The position numbers and the translations under genes are program-made. Positions 25,037-34,158 of a stretch of DNA of 39,347 nt are shown here, one piece after another. Origin of the DNA: Opitutales bacterium (GTDB lineage: Bacteria; Verrucomicrobiota; Verrucomicrobiia; Opitutales; JAFGAQ01). The stretch covers positions 1 through 39,347 of the forward strand of contig JAFGAQ010000180.1 of NCBI GenBank assembly GCA_016933595.1, in the 5' to 3' direction. Positions within the stretch are counted from its first letter, which is position 1, and every line of letters begins with the position of its first letter. Below the pieces are notes generated by a model, which was not told the origin of the DNA, searched no databases, and saw nothing but the letters and a program-made list of their open reading frames with translations.

Positions 25037-25654
25037 ATGGCACAATATCCCAGATCCAGCAGTTACAATCGTCGGCAAACCGGCGCAAGCTCAGTTAGAA
25101 AAAACGAACGCATACGAGCACCCGAAGTCCGGGTCATCGGACCGGATGGTAAACAATTGGGAGTCATGAATCCGGCGGATGCTTTGCGCATGGCCAAAGG
25201 CGCCGGACTGGATCTCGTGGAGGTATCTCCAACCGCAAAACCTCCCGTTTGCCGCATTCTCGACTTCGGGAAATACATGTATGAATTGAGCAAGAAACAG
25301 AAGGAAAGCAAAAGCAATTCCGCTGTTACCAAGGTCAAGGAAATCAAGCTCCGCGTATCGATCGACACTCACGACTACATGACAAAGGTGCGGAGGGCAG
25401 AGCAGTTTCTCAACAAGGGCAACAAGCTCAAAATTTCGCTCCAATTCAGGGGCCGCGAAAACGAACACCGCGAACTCGGCTTCGAAACCGTCAAACGCGC
25501 AATTGAAGACCTCAATCACATCGGTAACCCCGATGCCGATCCGAGACTCGTTGGCCGTAGCGTCTCGGTCTCGCTTTCTCCTCTTCCCGCAACCAAACGG
25601 AAACTGAAGTATAGCACCGGAGACGAACCGGAAGAGGAAGACGACGGCGATTGA
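25037..25654 (+). CDS. infC: Translation initiation factor IF-3
   Basis: IF-3 binds the 30S subunit, checks start-codon pairing and prevents 50S joining. The 205-residue protein has a Ser/Tyr/Arg-rich N-terminus, the N-terminal domain ([20 protein letters not shown], residues about 22-90), the linker [17 protein letters not shown] and the C-terminal domain ([25 protein letters not shown]). It ends in an acidic tail ([11 protein letters not shown]) of about 15 residues, longer than E. coli's 180-residue protein. Here an ATG is used instead of the AUU known in enterobacteria. The usual downstream rpmI-rplT partners are missing; a cell-wall amidase gene follows. Confidence 0.95.
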   Translation: MAQYPRSSSYNRRQTGASSVRKNERIRAPEVRVIGPDGKQLGVMNPADALRMAKGAGLDLVEVSPTAKPPVCRILDFGKYMYELSKKQKESKSNSAVTKVKEIKLRVSIDTHDYMTKVRRAEQFLNKGNKLKISLQFRGRENEHRELGFETVKRAIEDLNHIGNPDADPRLVGRSVSVSLSPLPATKRKLKYSTGDEPEEEDDGD

Positions 25655-25748
25655 TTTCTTTAGCGCTTCCGGGGTAATTTGGTTGCAGCCGGCTGCGGGA
25701 TTGTTTCACTCCGAATCTGTGTTCAGATCCTATCATACCGGGGATACC

Positions 25749-26756
25749 TTGTTCCGTATCACCCATTCCATTTTTCGGATTGGATGGATGGTGTTATTGG
25801 CGTGTGCCGGACACGTTGCCCTGAACGGCGCGGTTCAAAGCAAGACCATCGCGGGACGCGAAGTCGTCAATGTCTCCGACATCTCCAACCACCTCGGGAT
25901 GAAAATGCGCTGGGTGGAACGGGGTGAACGGATTTCACTGGCCAACCAATGGACCCGGATTGATATTGGAAGCAAGGAACGTCACATCCTGATCAACAAT
26001 GTCCGGATTTCGCTCGGTCGACCGGTTCTGGCATATCGCAATCAATTGTACATCGATACCCTTGATTGGCATTTCACCCTTCTGCCAGTTATCACACCCC
26101 AGCAGTTCAAGCCATCGAAACCCGGCCCCATACGCACCATTGTGATCGATCCCGGGCACGGCGGCAAAGACCCCGGAGCCGTAAACAAGCAGATGGGTCT
26201 TCAGGAAAAGAGTCTCACCTTCGATGTTTCCAAACGCATCCAGCAACACCTCACACGAGCAGGATTCCGGGTGGTGCTGACCCGGGAAAATGACACCTTC
26301 ATCGCTTTGGAGGACCGCACAGTCATTGCCAACCGCCACAAGGCGGATCTTTTCCTGAGCATTCACTTCAATTCACATGCCGATGGCTCAGCACAAGGAG
26401 TCGAGACATTCGCTTTCACCTTGATCAACCATCCATCCACTGCGCGATCAAGCACGGTAAAGAGTGACAGGTTGCATGCGCAAGCCAATCGCCACGACCC
26501 ATGGAATGCCCTCCTCGGTTACCACATCCAGAATCGCCTGATCCGCGGACTCTCCGAGAGAGACCGCGGGCTTAAACGGGCCAGGTTCACTGTCCTCCGC
26601 GATATCCGATGCCCTGCTGCCCTCATCGAATTGGGCTTTGTCAGCCACCCCGAGACTGCCCGAAAACTAAAGAACGCCAACTACCGCAATCAACTGGCTC
26701 AAAATGTGGCTCAGGGCGTAATCGACTACTCCGCGCGCATCCAAGCGATCCGGTAG
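25749..26756 (+). CDS. N-acetylmuramoyl-L-alanine amidase (Amidase_3), exported
   Basis: This zinc amidase cleaves the bond between MurNAc and the peptide stem, acting in the periplasm in cell separation or wall recycling. It has about 335 residues. An N-terminal signal sequence from the proposed TTG start is HSIFRIGWMVLLACAGHVAL. An AMIN-like segment follows (RISLGRPVLAYRNQLYID), then the catalytic domain. Zinc and catalytic residues are visible: DPGHGGKDPGA (His), the GLQEKSLTFD Glu, LFLSIHFNSH (His) and IELGFVSHPE (Glu). The start is uncertain: TTG 25683, TTG 25749 and ATG 25788 are all in frame. I chose 25749 because it gives a charged n-region before the hydrophobic core. It lies between infC and ispH. 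Confidence 0.88.
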   Translation: MFRITHSIFRIGWMVLLACAGHVALNGAVQSKTIAGREVVNVSDISNHLGMKMRWVERGERISLANQWTRIDIGSKERHILINNVRISLGRPVLAYRNQLYIDTLDWHFTLLPVITPQQFKPSKPGPIRTIVIDPGHGGKDPGAVNKQMGLQEKSLTFDVSKRIQQHLTRAGFRVVLTRENDTFIALEDRTVIANRHKADLFLSIHFNSHADGSAQGVETFAFTLINHPSTARSSTVKSDRLHAQANRHDPWNALLGYHIQNRLIRGLSERDRGLKRARFTVLRDIRCPAALIELGFVSHPETARKLKNANYRNQLAQNVAQGVIDYSARIQAIR

Positions 26757-26824
26757 CATTTTCCGCCCCGATTTGCCCGGGCAGTTTGACGCCATCGCCA
26801 AATCCGTCCACATTCGATCCCATC

Positions 26825-27694
26825 ATGAAAGTTATTCGGGCAAAGAGCGCCGGCTTCTGTTGGGGCGTGGATCGGGCCATTCGCATCGCAAGAGAATTCG
26901 CAACGACCAAAAACAAGACCGTCTTCACGGATGGACCGCTCATCCACAACCGCCAGATGATGGAAACCCTTGGAGCGGAGGGTATTCGCGAGATCGGAGA
27001 CTATCAAAGCCGGGATGCAATCCAACTTTCCGAAGCTCAGAAGGCCAATGCGGTTATGGTGGTCCGGGCGCATGGCATCTCCCCCGATCGGCGCAAATAC
27101 CTGCGCGAGCTGGGCATGGACTTCAAAGACGCCACATGTCCGGACGTGGGCATCATTGCCGGTAAAATCAAGCAACACAGTCGCAAGGGATACGCAACCG
27201 TCATCTTCGGAGACCCCGATCACCCCGAAGTCATCGGACTCATGGGGTATTCCGAAGGGAAGGGTCACGTGGTCCAGAGCATGGCCGATGTGGAGGCCCT
27301 TCCGCCTTTGGGGCCCTTGGTGTGCATGGTTTCCCAATCTACCATGTTCACCCACGAATTCGAAGCACTCGCCAACCGACTGCGGGAACAATACCCCGAG
27401 GCGGTCGTAATCGACACCATTTGCGGGGCGACCAAGGAGCGTCAGAGTGACCTTGTCAAGCTCGTCGAACAAGGAGCCGAAGCCATCGTAGTAATCGGGG
27501 GACACCACTCCGCCAACACACGCAAACTCGCCAAACTCGCCACCCTTCAGGGCAAACCCACCTTCCATATTGAAACAGCCAAGGACCTCGATCCCGAGGC
27601 ATTCCGGTCTTACAAGGTGGTCGGCGTCACCGCCGGAGCCTCCACACCCGACTTCATCATCGACGAAGTCTGTTCAATCCTTGAGGGTATTTGA
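26825..27694 (+). CDS. ispH: 4-hydroxy-3-methylbut-2-enyl diphosphate reductase
   Basis: This is the final enzyme of the MEP isoprenoid route, reducing HMBPP to IPP and DMAPP with a [4Fe-4S] cluster. The 289 residues contain the three cluster cysteines: AGFCWGV (C12), ATCPDVG (C105) and TICGATKE (C200). The substrate-binding residues are also there: HNRQ, RAHGIS, DHPEV and GGHHSANT. The C-terminal VGVTAGASTPDFIIDEV is the standard end. Length and motif spacing are normal. The last 21 bp overlap the convergent EI24 gene. The organism therefore makes isoprenoids by the MEP pathway, at least in this step. Confidence 0.97.
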   Translation: MKVIRAKSAGFCWGVDRAIRIAREFATTKNKTVFTDGPLIHNRQMMETLGAEGIREIGDYQSRDAIQLSEAQKANAVMVVRAHGISPDRRKYLRELGMDFKDATCPDVGIIAGKIKQHSRKGYATVIFGDPDHPEVIGLMGYSEGKGHVVQSMADVEALPPLGPLVCMVSQSTMFTHEFEALANRLREQYPEAVVIDTICGATKERQSDLVKLVEQGAEAIVVIGGHHSANTRKLAKLATLQGKPTFHIETAKDLDPEAFRSYKVVGVTAGASTPDFIIDEVCSILEGI

Positions 27695-28489
27695 CGGACT
27701 GTCGGGTTGATCCAATACATCCTCTGACAAGGGAGGAAGCACAGTGATTGCCAAAATAATCCCGGCGATCACCGTGTAGGTCGGCCCCACAAACCATCCA
27801 AACACAGGTATGGATGTGAGGATTATAGACATCAATCCAAACGCCAATATTTCCAACTTGGATTTCCACATAAGATTGAAAGACGCCTTGGCTGACAGCC
27901 CGCGCCTTTCCAAATAAGGATCAATGTATGGGATCGAACTGAAATACAGCTGAAAAGGGAACGTGACCCCCACGCTCAAGACGAATCCGATTACTGGAAG
28001 AATATTGAGAAACAACCCTGCGATAAAAACCCCGACAGAAGATGATATCGTCAGGAAGGCCAAAACCACAGGGCGCAGAATGGACTTCAAATAAGGACTT
28101 TTGTAATTGGTTACCCTTCCCGTTACAATCCAATCTGATTTCTCCGAAAGCCGATCCAGAAACGGCCCATAGAAAAGGATCACAATATTCCTGAACACAA
28201 CAAACAACGGACCAATCTCCAGCAGGATGATCAAAACCAAAACCAGAACCTTCATCCATTCCGAAAGCTGATCAAAGTAATGAATCCATTTTTCTGCCAG
28301 ACGCACGATTTGGGTTCCAAAATACACTGCAGCAAGAACCATCACACAAGCTAATGCCACGGAAAGAAATATGGGGATCAACAGATACTTCCAATATCCC
28401 ATCTTCCAGATGACTTCATGTGCTTTACGGAACGCGAAAAGCGAATTTTTGAATATAGGCTCGCTGAAATAGTCATCCAGAATGCTCAT
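27674..28489 (-). CDS. EI24/CysZ-like membrane protein
   Basis: This 271-residue integral membrane protein of the EI24 family is related in fold to the sulfate transporter CysZ. Hydrophobic helices are visible: YLLIPIFLSVALACVMVLAA (about 32-52), a pair around 80-110, 140-185 and 210-255. Conserved-looking polar segments between helices include RNIVILFYGPFLDRLSEK. No ligand can be deduced. The gene has weaker codon bias and lower GC than its neighbours. It overlaps ispH tail to tail by 21 bp, so the two transcripts must terminate inside each other. It starts just 127 bp from the leuB terminator on the same strand, with its own promoter presumably between. Confidence 0.8.
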   Translation of the reverse strand: MSILDDYFSEPIFKNSLFAFRKAHEVIWKMGYWKYLLIPIFLSVALACVMVLAAVYFGTQIVRLAEKWIHYFDQLSEWMKVLVLVLIILLEIGPLFVVFRNIVILFYGPFLDRLSEKSDWIVTGRVTNYKSPYLKSILRPVVLAFLTISSSVGVFIAGLFLNILPVIGFVLSVGVTFPFQLYFSSIPYIDPYLERRGLSAKASFNLMWKSKLEILAFGLMSIILTSIPVFGWFVGPTYTVIAGIILAITVLPPLSEDVLDQPDSPSNTLKD

Positions 28490-28616
28490 ATATGTATTAG
28501 GCTTGAAAAATCACACTAGCCCAGACTCCGATCAGAGCACAAGACCAATGTAAAAAAACCAAGTTCATAGCTGCTAATCACTCCTCATATACTCACCGAG
28601 ACTCCGATGGAAATGC

Positions 28617-28651
28617 AAAAAGCCCCGCAGCGGGATTTCCGCTCCGGGGCT
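28617..28651 (-). terminator. Intrinsic terminator after leuB (minus strand)
   Basis: Read on the minus strand, AGCCCCG (28651-28645) pairs with CGGGGCT (28627-28621). An inner AGCGG/CCGCT stem sits inside after a C/G mismatch pair, and a short T-tract follows (28620-28617). It lies 30 bp past the leuB stop codon. Confidence 0.85.
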
Positions 28652-28680
28652 CTAAAGGCCGACTATGGCATCACTCAGAA

Positions 28681-29745
28681 TCAGGACACCAGACTGCAGA
28701 CAAGGTCGCCCACTTCCGAAGTGGAGTAACCCATCTTTCCGGCAGACAGACTCTTGAGTTTCTTTCCGGTGATTTCCATCACTGCCGCCTCAATCTTGGA
28801 AGCAGCTTCGGTTTCGCCCAAGTGGTCCAGCATCATCTGCGCAGAGCAAATCGCGGCAAGCGGATTGATCACACCTTTTCCGGTGTATTTCGGGGCACTT
28901 CCACCGATCGGTTCAAACATCGAAACCCCTTCCGGGTTGATGTTCCCGCCCGCAGCAATCCCCATACCCCCCTGCGTGATCGCCGCAAGGTCCGTGATGA
29001 TGTCCCCAAACATGTTCCCGGTGACGATCACATCAAACCACTCCGGACTCTTCACCATCCACATGCAGGTGGCGTCCACATGGTAATAGTCGCGCTGGAT
29101 TTCCGGATACTGTGCCTTGCCCATTTCATGAAACGCTCTTTCCCAAAGGTCATACATGTAGGTGAGGACGTTGGTCTTACCACACAAGGCCAAGGTGTTA
29201 CGCTTCGCACGCTTGCGGGTGTATTCATAAGCGTATTTCAGACAACGGTCCACCTGATAGCGGGTGTAAATGCCGGTCTGAACAGCAGTTTCATGGGGGG
29301 TGCCCTTCATGGTGAAGCCGCCTGCTCCACAATACACGTCACCCGAGTTTTCACGGATCACCACATAGTCAATGTGCTCGGGGCCCTTGTCCTTGAGCGG
29401 AGTTTCCACCCCGGGGAAAAGCTTAACCGGACGCAGGTTGATGTATTGATCGAGCTCAAAACGCAACCGCAACAAAATCCCCTTCTCAAGAATTCCGGGT
29501 TTCACATCGGGATGCCCGATGGCTCCGAGCAAAATGGAATCGTAGCCGCGAAGCTCTTCCACCACGGAGTCAGGAAGGATTTCCCCTTTTTTAAGGTAGC
29601 GGTCTCCACCAATATCGTACTCATGCAAGTCGATCCCAAAGTCATATTTGGGAGCAATCGCATGAAGCACTTTAACGGCTTCACGAGTGACTTCCGGGCC
29701 AGTCCCGTCTCCGGGAATAGTCGCGATTTTGTAGGTCTTTTTCAT
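28681..29745 (-). CDS. leuB: 3-isopropylmalate dehydrogenase
   Basis: It oxidises and decarboxylates 3-isopropylmalate with NAD in leucine synthesis, in the cytosol. The 354 residues show the isocitrate/isopropylmalate dehydrogenase core: TIPGDGTGPEV at the start, RENSGDVYCGAGG, NVLTYMYDLW, the metal site VIVTGNMFGDIITD and the closing MFEPIGGSAPKYTGKGVINP. The active loop 'RENSGDVYCGAGG' differs from the 'RELTGGIYFG' of enteric LeuB and is of the type I recall from Planctomycetes and Chloroflexi. A tartrate- or homoisocitrate-dehydrogenase-like role is thus conceivable but less likely. A TTG at 29751 is an alternative start. It follows metY by 36 bp and is closed by the terminator at 28617. 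Confidence 0.87.
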   Translation of the reverse strand: MKKTYKIATIPGDGTGPEVTREAVKVLHAIAPKYDFGIDLHEYDIGGDRYLKKGEILPDSVVEELRGYDSILLGAIGHPDVKPGILEKGILLRLRFELDQYINLRPVKLFPGVETPLKDKGPEHIDYVVIRENSGDVYCGAGGFTMKGTPHETAVQTGIYTRYQVDRCLKYAYEYTRKRAKRNTLALCGKTNVLTYMYDLWERAFHEMGKAQYPEIQRDYYHVDATCMWMVKSPEWFDVIVTGNMFGDIITDLAAITQGGMGIAAGGNINPEGVSMFEPIGGSAPKYTGKGVINPLAAICSAQMMLDHLGETEAASKIEAAVMEITGKKLKSLSAGKMGYSTSEVGDLVCSLVS

Positions 29746-29781
29746 GTTCAATGGTATTCGCTTACTCGATGCCTGCCAACC

Positions 29782-31089
29782 TCATGCCTTCGCCAGCGCG
29801 AATTCGAGGTCCTTGAGAATGTCTTCGATATCCTCAATTCCTATCGAGAGTCGAACAAAATCCTCCGTTACCCCTGAAGCGATCTGTTCTTCAGCACTGA
29901 GTTGCGAATGCGTCGTCGTCCCGGGATGGATCGCAAGCGACTTCGCATCGCCGATGTTTGCCAGGTGGCTGAACAAACGCAACCCTCCAATAAAGCGCTT
30001 TCCGGCTTCGGCTCCTCCCTTGATCCCGAAACCAACCAAGGCCCCGAATCCGCCTTTCATGTAGCGTTGCGCAAGCGCATGATAGGGGCTGTCCTTGAGG
30101 CCAGGATAGGTCACCCATCCCACTTTGTCGTGTGATGCCAGAAACTCCGCTACCTTGAGCGCATTCGAACAATGACGCTCCATCCGCACATGCAAAGTCT
30201 CCACTCCCTGCAAGGTCAGCCATGAATTCAAGGGAGAGGGGCATGCACCCATGTCCCGCAACAATTGAAGGCGCATTTTCATGATGTATGCCACGTTGGC
30301 TCCCCCAAACGGCGCAAAAGAGCGGAACGCATCCCAATGCACCAACCCGTGGTAGCTGGGATCCGGGTCCGTGAAGCCGGGGAACTTTCCATTTCCCCAA
30401 TTGAAATTGCCTCCGTCCACCACCATTCCTCCAATAGAGGTTCCGTGACCGGCAAGAAACTTGGTCGTGCTGTATACAACCACATTGGCCCCATGCTCGA
30501 TCGGCCGATGAATCGCCGGCGTCAAAACCGTGTTGTCCAGAATCAGCGGCACACCCGCCTCCTTCGCGATCGCCGCCACCTCCGCAACCGGGAAAACATT
30601 CAGCCTGGGGTTTCCCAAAGTCTCGCCGAAGATGGCCTTCGTGTTAGCCTTGAGCGCCTTGCGGAAATTCTGCGGATCATCCGCATTCACAAAACTCACC
30701 TCTATTCCCAGCTTGGCAAAAGTGTAACGGAACAGACTGTAGGTCCCTCCATAGATCTGCGAAGCGGATACAATGTGATCCCCAGCTCCACATAGGTTCA
30801 GAATAGCATTGGTGATCGCCGCCTGCCCGCTGGAATGAGCCAACCCACCCACACCTCCATCCAGTGCAGCCAATCGTCCTTCCAACACATCATTCGTGGG
30901 GTTGTTCAGCCGCGTGTAGATGTGCCCCAAGTCCTTGAGCGCAAACAAATCCGCGGCATGCTCCGCATTCTTGAATACGAAACTCGTGGTCTGGTGGATG
31001 GGCAAAGCCCGCGCCCCATTGGACGGGTCGGGCGACTGGGCAGCATGAACCGCCTTGGTGCCGATTCCGGTAAACTGTGGGTCAAGCAT
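29782..31089 (-). CDS. metY: O-acetylhomoserine sulfhydrylase / aminocarboxypropyltransferase
   Basis: This PLP enzyme of the Cys/Met metabolism family makes homocysteine from O-acetylhomoserine and sulfide. The 435-residue length is typical of MetY rather than the shorter MetB or MetC. The PLP-binding Lys (about K210) is in YSTTKFLAGHGTS. Upstream come the phosphate-binding SSGQAAITNA (about 86-95) and LDNTVLTPAIHRPI. The C-terminal segment SLAIHPGTTTHSQLSAEEQ is standard. An in-frame extension to 31176 has no supporting conservation, so the ATG at 31089 is chosen. The 260 bp between it and the CNNM gene show no recognised SAM riboswitch. leuB follows 36 bp downstream, so the two are probably one transcript. 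Confidence 0.93.
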   Translation of the reverse strand: MLDPQFTGIGTKAVHAAQSPDPSNGARALPIHQTTSFVFKNAEHAADLFALKDLGHIYTRLNNPTNDVLEGRLAALDGGVGGLAHSSGQAAITNAILNLCGAGDHIVSASQIYGGTYSLFRYTFAKLGIEVSFVNADDPQNFRKALKANTKAIFGETLGNPRLNVFPVAEVAAIAKEAGVPLILDNTVLTPAIHRPIEHGANVVVYSTTKFLAGHGTSIGGMVVDGGNFNWGNGKFPGFTDPDPSYHGLVHWDAFRSFAPFGGANVAYIMKMRLQLLRDMGACPSPLNSWLTLQGVETLHVRMERHCSNALKVAEFLASHDKVGWVTYPGLKDSPYHALAQRYMKGGFGALVGFGIKGGAEAGKRFIGGLRLFSHLANIGDAKSLAIHPGTTTHSQLSAEEQIASGVTEDFVRLSIGIEDIEDILKDLEFALAKA

Positions 31090-31349
31090 GATATGACAAA
31101 TCTTCAGGTTATGAATCCATGGAGTCTTCCGCTCCGTGCAAACCCCATAGAAAACCACCTCTCCCATCGCTGTCAAACGAGCCGATCAATCAGATTGGAT
31201 TCCCGCAGGATCACCACAATCCCCAAAGCACCGTTTAAACGATCTCCGCAACAGATCAACGCCTCTCGACGAAACCTCCCAAAACAACCACATGAAAGGA
31301 CTCCGACGCGCAGGCTTGAAGCAAGAGGGACTCCAACCATCCCTCATCC

Positions 31350-32432
31350 TCATGCGGGTTTCGAATCGTCTGGTTCCCGCACCGTTGAACCCGCCGATCC
31401 TGCGGCCTCTCCTTCAGGGACATTCTTGCACGAATTCCGGGCAAACTCGCGCAAATCCTCCACCGTATCCCCTTCATCCATGATTTCGTGTCCAATAAGG
31501 GTCTCAATGACGTCCTCCATCGTCAAAACACCCGAAAAGCTTCCAAACTCGTCCACCACAACCGCCAAGTGTTCACGATCCCTCAGGAACAAACCAAACA
31601 CACGCTTCAAAGGCATCTGCTCAGACACAATGATGGCCTCATGAGACAAATCCTGAATGGTCCGGCTCCACTCATCCTTTGCCGCCGCAACCAGAATATC
31701 ATTTCTCAGGACATACCCGACGATCTCTTCGTCATTCTCCAGCACCGGATACCTGGAATAGTTGAGGACCCCATAGGATTCGATCACCGCCTTCACCGTC
31801 ATGTCATTGGAAAGGTATTTCACCACCGGACGTGGAGTGAAAATATCATACACTTTGATGGATTGGAAACGCATGATACTCTGAACCATCTGAGCATCCC
31901 CCGGATCGATGACCCCTTCCTGTTGTCCAAGATCCGCCATCGCATGGATCTCGTCCCGGCTTATTCCCGAACCCACATCCCCGGAGGTCAGCATACGGGA
32001 AAACATCTGCGACAAAACAACCAATGGCCACATAATGATCACCAGAAAGCGCACAAGATAGATCGAAGGAACAGCCAAAGACCGCCAGTAGACTGCCCCG
32101 ATGGTCTTGGGAAGAATCTCCGAAAAAACGAGGATCAATAAGGTAAGCACACCCGAAATGACCGAGAAAGGAATATGCTGAAACACAACCTGAGCCTGCG
32201 CACCCACACCAGCCGCCCCAATCGTATGCGCAATCGTGTTGAGGCTCAAAATCGCTGCCAACGGTCGATCCACATTCCGTTTCATCGACTCCATTAAAAG
32301 TGCCGACTTGGCCCCGGATTCTTTTTTTGAAGAGACATAGGACGGGGTCAGCGATAGCAGGACCGCCTCAAGAATCGAACACAAAAACGACAATAGAATC
32401 GCTACCAGAAAAAAGAATACCAGCATCAACAT
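31350..32432 (-). CDS. CNNM/CorC-like membrane protein with CBS pair
   Basis: This 360-residue membrane protein likely takes part in magnesium or divalent-cation extrusion or homeostasis. The N-terminal CNNM (DUF21) domain has several helices (LVFFFLVAILLSFLCSILEA, FSVISGVLTLLILVFSEILP) and the SEILPKTIG motif near residue 105. A CBS pair (residues about 195-320) includes FTPRPVVKYLSNDMTVKAVI and DEFGSFSGVLTMEDVIETLI. The C-terminal CorC_HlyC domain common in the family is missing; only a short acidic tail follows, as in some CNNM homologues. A second Met three residues in is an equally good start. It is divergent from rtcB, with 122 bp between. Confidence 0.87.
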   Translation of the reverse strand: MLMLVFFFLVAILLSFLCSILEAVLLSLTPSYVSSKKESGAKSALLMESMKRNVDRPLAAILSLNTIAHTIGAAGVGAQAQVVFQHIPFSVISGVLTLLILVFSEILPKTIGAVYWRSLAVPSIYLVRFLVIIMWPLVVLSQMFSRMLTSGDVGSGISRDEIHAMADLGQQEGVIDPGDAQMVQSIMRFQSIKVYDIFTPRPVVKYLSNDMTVKAVIESYGVLNYSRYPVLENDEEIVGYVLRNDILVAAAKDEWSRTIQDLSHEAIIVSEQMPLKRVFGLFLRDREHLAVVVDEFGSFSGVLTMEDVIETLIGHEIMDEGDTVEDLREFARNSCKNVPEGEAAGSAGSTVREPDDSKPA

Positions 32433-32434
32433 GG

Positions 32435-32452
32435 ATGGTTTAAACGAACCAT
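32435..32452. promoter_or_regulatory. Inverted repeat at the CNNM start in the divergent gap
   Basis: ATGGTT (32435-32440) and AACCAT (32447-32452) form a 6 bp inverted repeat immediately upstream of the CNNM ATG at 32432. It may be an operator or hairpin; the arms are short. Confidence 0.25.
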
Positions 32453-32554
32453 AGTTGCAGCATAAATCAAACCCAATCCACGGATACGCCGGGCTCCGCC
32501 GGAGAAGAGACCCTTGACCAGGCCCGTCAACGGGTCAAGAATCCCAGGCCTCCA

Positions 32555-33781
32555 ATGCTTCCCCGAATGATAACTCCTTTTGACACAACCCCGGTGGGCG
32601 GACAAAGCCCGGTTTCGTGGATACAATGGGGTTCCGACCTTGATCCGGCCTCCATCGAGCAGATGCGGGCCGCTTGCTCACTTCCGGTGTCGGTCGCCGG
32701 AGCGCTTATGCCCGATGCCCACACAGGCTACGGATTGCCTATCGGTGGCGTGCTCGCAACAGTTGGCGCTGTTATCCCCTATGCGGTTGGAGTGGACATT
32801 GCCTGCCGCATGAGGCTCACCGTGATTGACCAACCGGCATCAGCACTGAGCGGCCAAAAAGATCGCCTCGCCAAAACAATTGAGGAACAGACCCGATTCG
32901 GCATCGGCGCCGAATTCCGCGATCGCCGCAATCATGATGTTATGGATCTCGACTGGTCTGTCTCACCCGTCACCAAACGCTTCCGCGACCGCGCATGGGC
33001 CCAGCTCGGAACCAGCGGTTCCGGCAACCACTTTGTCGAGTTCGGCGAACTCCACGTCACCGATCCTTCTCTCGGGATTCCCACCGGAGACTACATCGCG
33101 CTGCTCAGCCACAGCGGTTCACGCGGTCCCGGAGCACAGGTTTGCCAGCGCTACAGCCGCCTCGCAACCGACAAGCATACCGAACTCACTGGAGCCCAAA
33201 AGCAACTCGCCTGGCTCGACATGGATTCAGCAGAAGGATTGGAATACTGGGCGGCCATGGAATTGATGGGGCACTTCGCTGCCGCCAATCATGAGCTGAT
33301 CCACCGGCACATTCTCAAAGCCATCAATGCCAAAACCCTTTTCACGATCGAAAACCACCACAACTTCGCGTGGAAGGAAACGCATCGGATCAATGGCACG
33401 CAACGGGAGGTCATCGTTCACCGCAAAGGCGCCACACCAGCCGGACTTGGCACCCTCGGCATCATACCCGGATCCATGGCCACCCCGGGCTTCGTGGTCC
33501 GCGGCCGCGGTAATCCCGATTCCCTCTGCAGCGCCTCCCACGGCGCCGGCAGGCTCATGAGCCGGACACAGGCCCGCAACACCTTCACATGGAGCGCCAC
33601 CCGCAAACTCCTCGCCGAACGCGGCGTGCACCTGCTCTCCGCCGACATTGATGAGGTTCCCGGCGTCTACAAGGACATCCATCAGGTCATGGAATCCCAG
33701 CGCGACCTCGTGGAAGTGCTTGCATCCTTCCAGCCCCGTATCGTCAAAATGGCCCCTCCCGGCGAAAAAGCCGAAGACTGA
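32555..33781 (+). CDS. rtcB: RtcB-family RNA ligase
   Basis: It joins RNA ends with 2',3'-cyclic phosphate or 3'-phosphate and 5'-OH, in RNA repair or tRNA splicing. The 408 residues match E. coli RtcB in length. Active-site motifs are present: MPDAHTGYGLPIGG, the metal-binding GVDIACRM (D81, C84), GTSGSGNHFVEF, LLSHSGSRGPG, GGHHNF-type ENHHNF and the guanylylated His in SASHGAGRLMSR (about H329). DIACRM replaces the enteric DIGCGM, which I recall as common in RtcB of this phylum. No rtcA, rtcR or archease lies beside it, so the usual operon context is absent. An ATG four codons in is an alternative start. Confidence 0.92.
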   Translation: MLPRMITPFDTTPVGGQSPVSWIQWGSDLDPASIEQMRAACSLPVSVAGALMPDAHTGYGLPIGGVLATVGAVIPYAVGVDIACRMRLTVIDQPASALSGQKDRLAKTIEEQTRFGIGAEFRDRRNHDVMDLDWSVSPVTKRFRDRAWAQLGTSGSGNHFVEFGELHVTDPSLGIPTGDYIALLSHSGSRGPGAQVCQRYSRLATDKHTELTGAQKQLAWLDMDSAEGLEYWAAMELMGHFAAANHELIHRHILKAINAKTLFTIENHHNFAWKETHRINGTQREVIVHRKGATPAGLGTLGIIPGSMATPGFVVRGRGNPDSLCSASHGAGRLMSRTQARNTFTWSATRKLLAERGVHLLSADIDEVPGVYKDIHQVMESQRDLVEVLASFQPRIVKMAPPGEKAED

Positions 33782-34158
33782 CCCAACAGACTTGAAGCTC
33801 TATCATCCGAAACGATTAAGCCCAACGGTACCGATTCCATCAAACGAAAAGCCTCCCAACTCTCTGCCAAATCCCACTCTGTTCTCTCATCCCGGACCCG
33901 GCGTTAAAGGCGGCCAGACCCTCAGGAGAATCAAACCGGATAAACAGCCCCCACAGGTAATCCTCCTGAAGCATCCTGTAACAATCCCCCTTTCATGAAT
34001 GAGTCCAAGCCTAAAGGAAAATGCCAATACCACCCGTTACCACTTTGTTGCTGTTTTGTCGCCGTTTTTTCTGCGTTTTTGGGCATTTCTAGCAAAGAAA
34101 ACAGGACACTTGATCAAACGCCTCTCTTTTCCGCAAGCCCCTGATTTCAAGGAAACTA
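33782..34158. other. Intergenic region without a recognised gene (377 bp)
   Basis: Between the rtcB stop and the 3' end of the minus-strand tRNA I see no credible protein gene. A loose inverted pair TCAGGAG (33922-33928) and CTCCTGA (33963-33969) is separated by 34 nt. The following 34030-34110 is a T-rich tract. Predicted short frames run through the tRNA and are artefacts. Confidence 0.5.

Noticed and set aside
28822-29877. 351-codon plus frame over leuB
   Set aside because: It is antisense to leuB, which has full family motifs; the composition is that of a shadow frame.
31090-31349. Possible SAM riboswitch before metY
   Set aside because: A gGAGAGGTGG-like string occurs on the minus strand, but the rest of a SAM-I fold (second and third helices, terminator) could not be built.
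30835-31644. 269-codon plus frame over metY and the CNNM tail
   Set aside because: It runs antisense through two real genes and has no motif.
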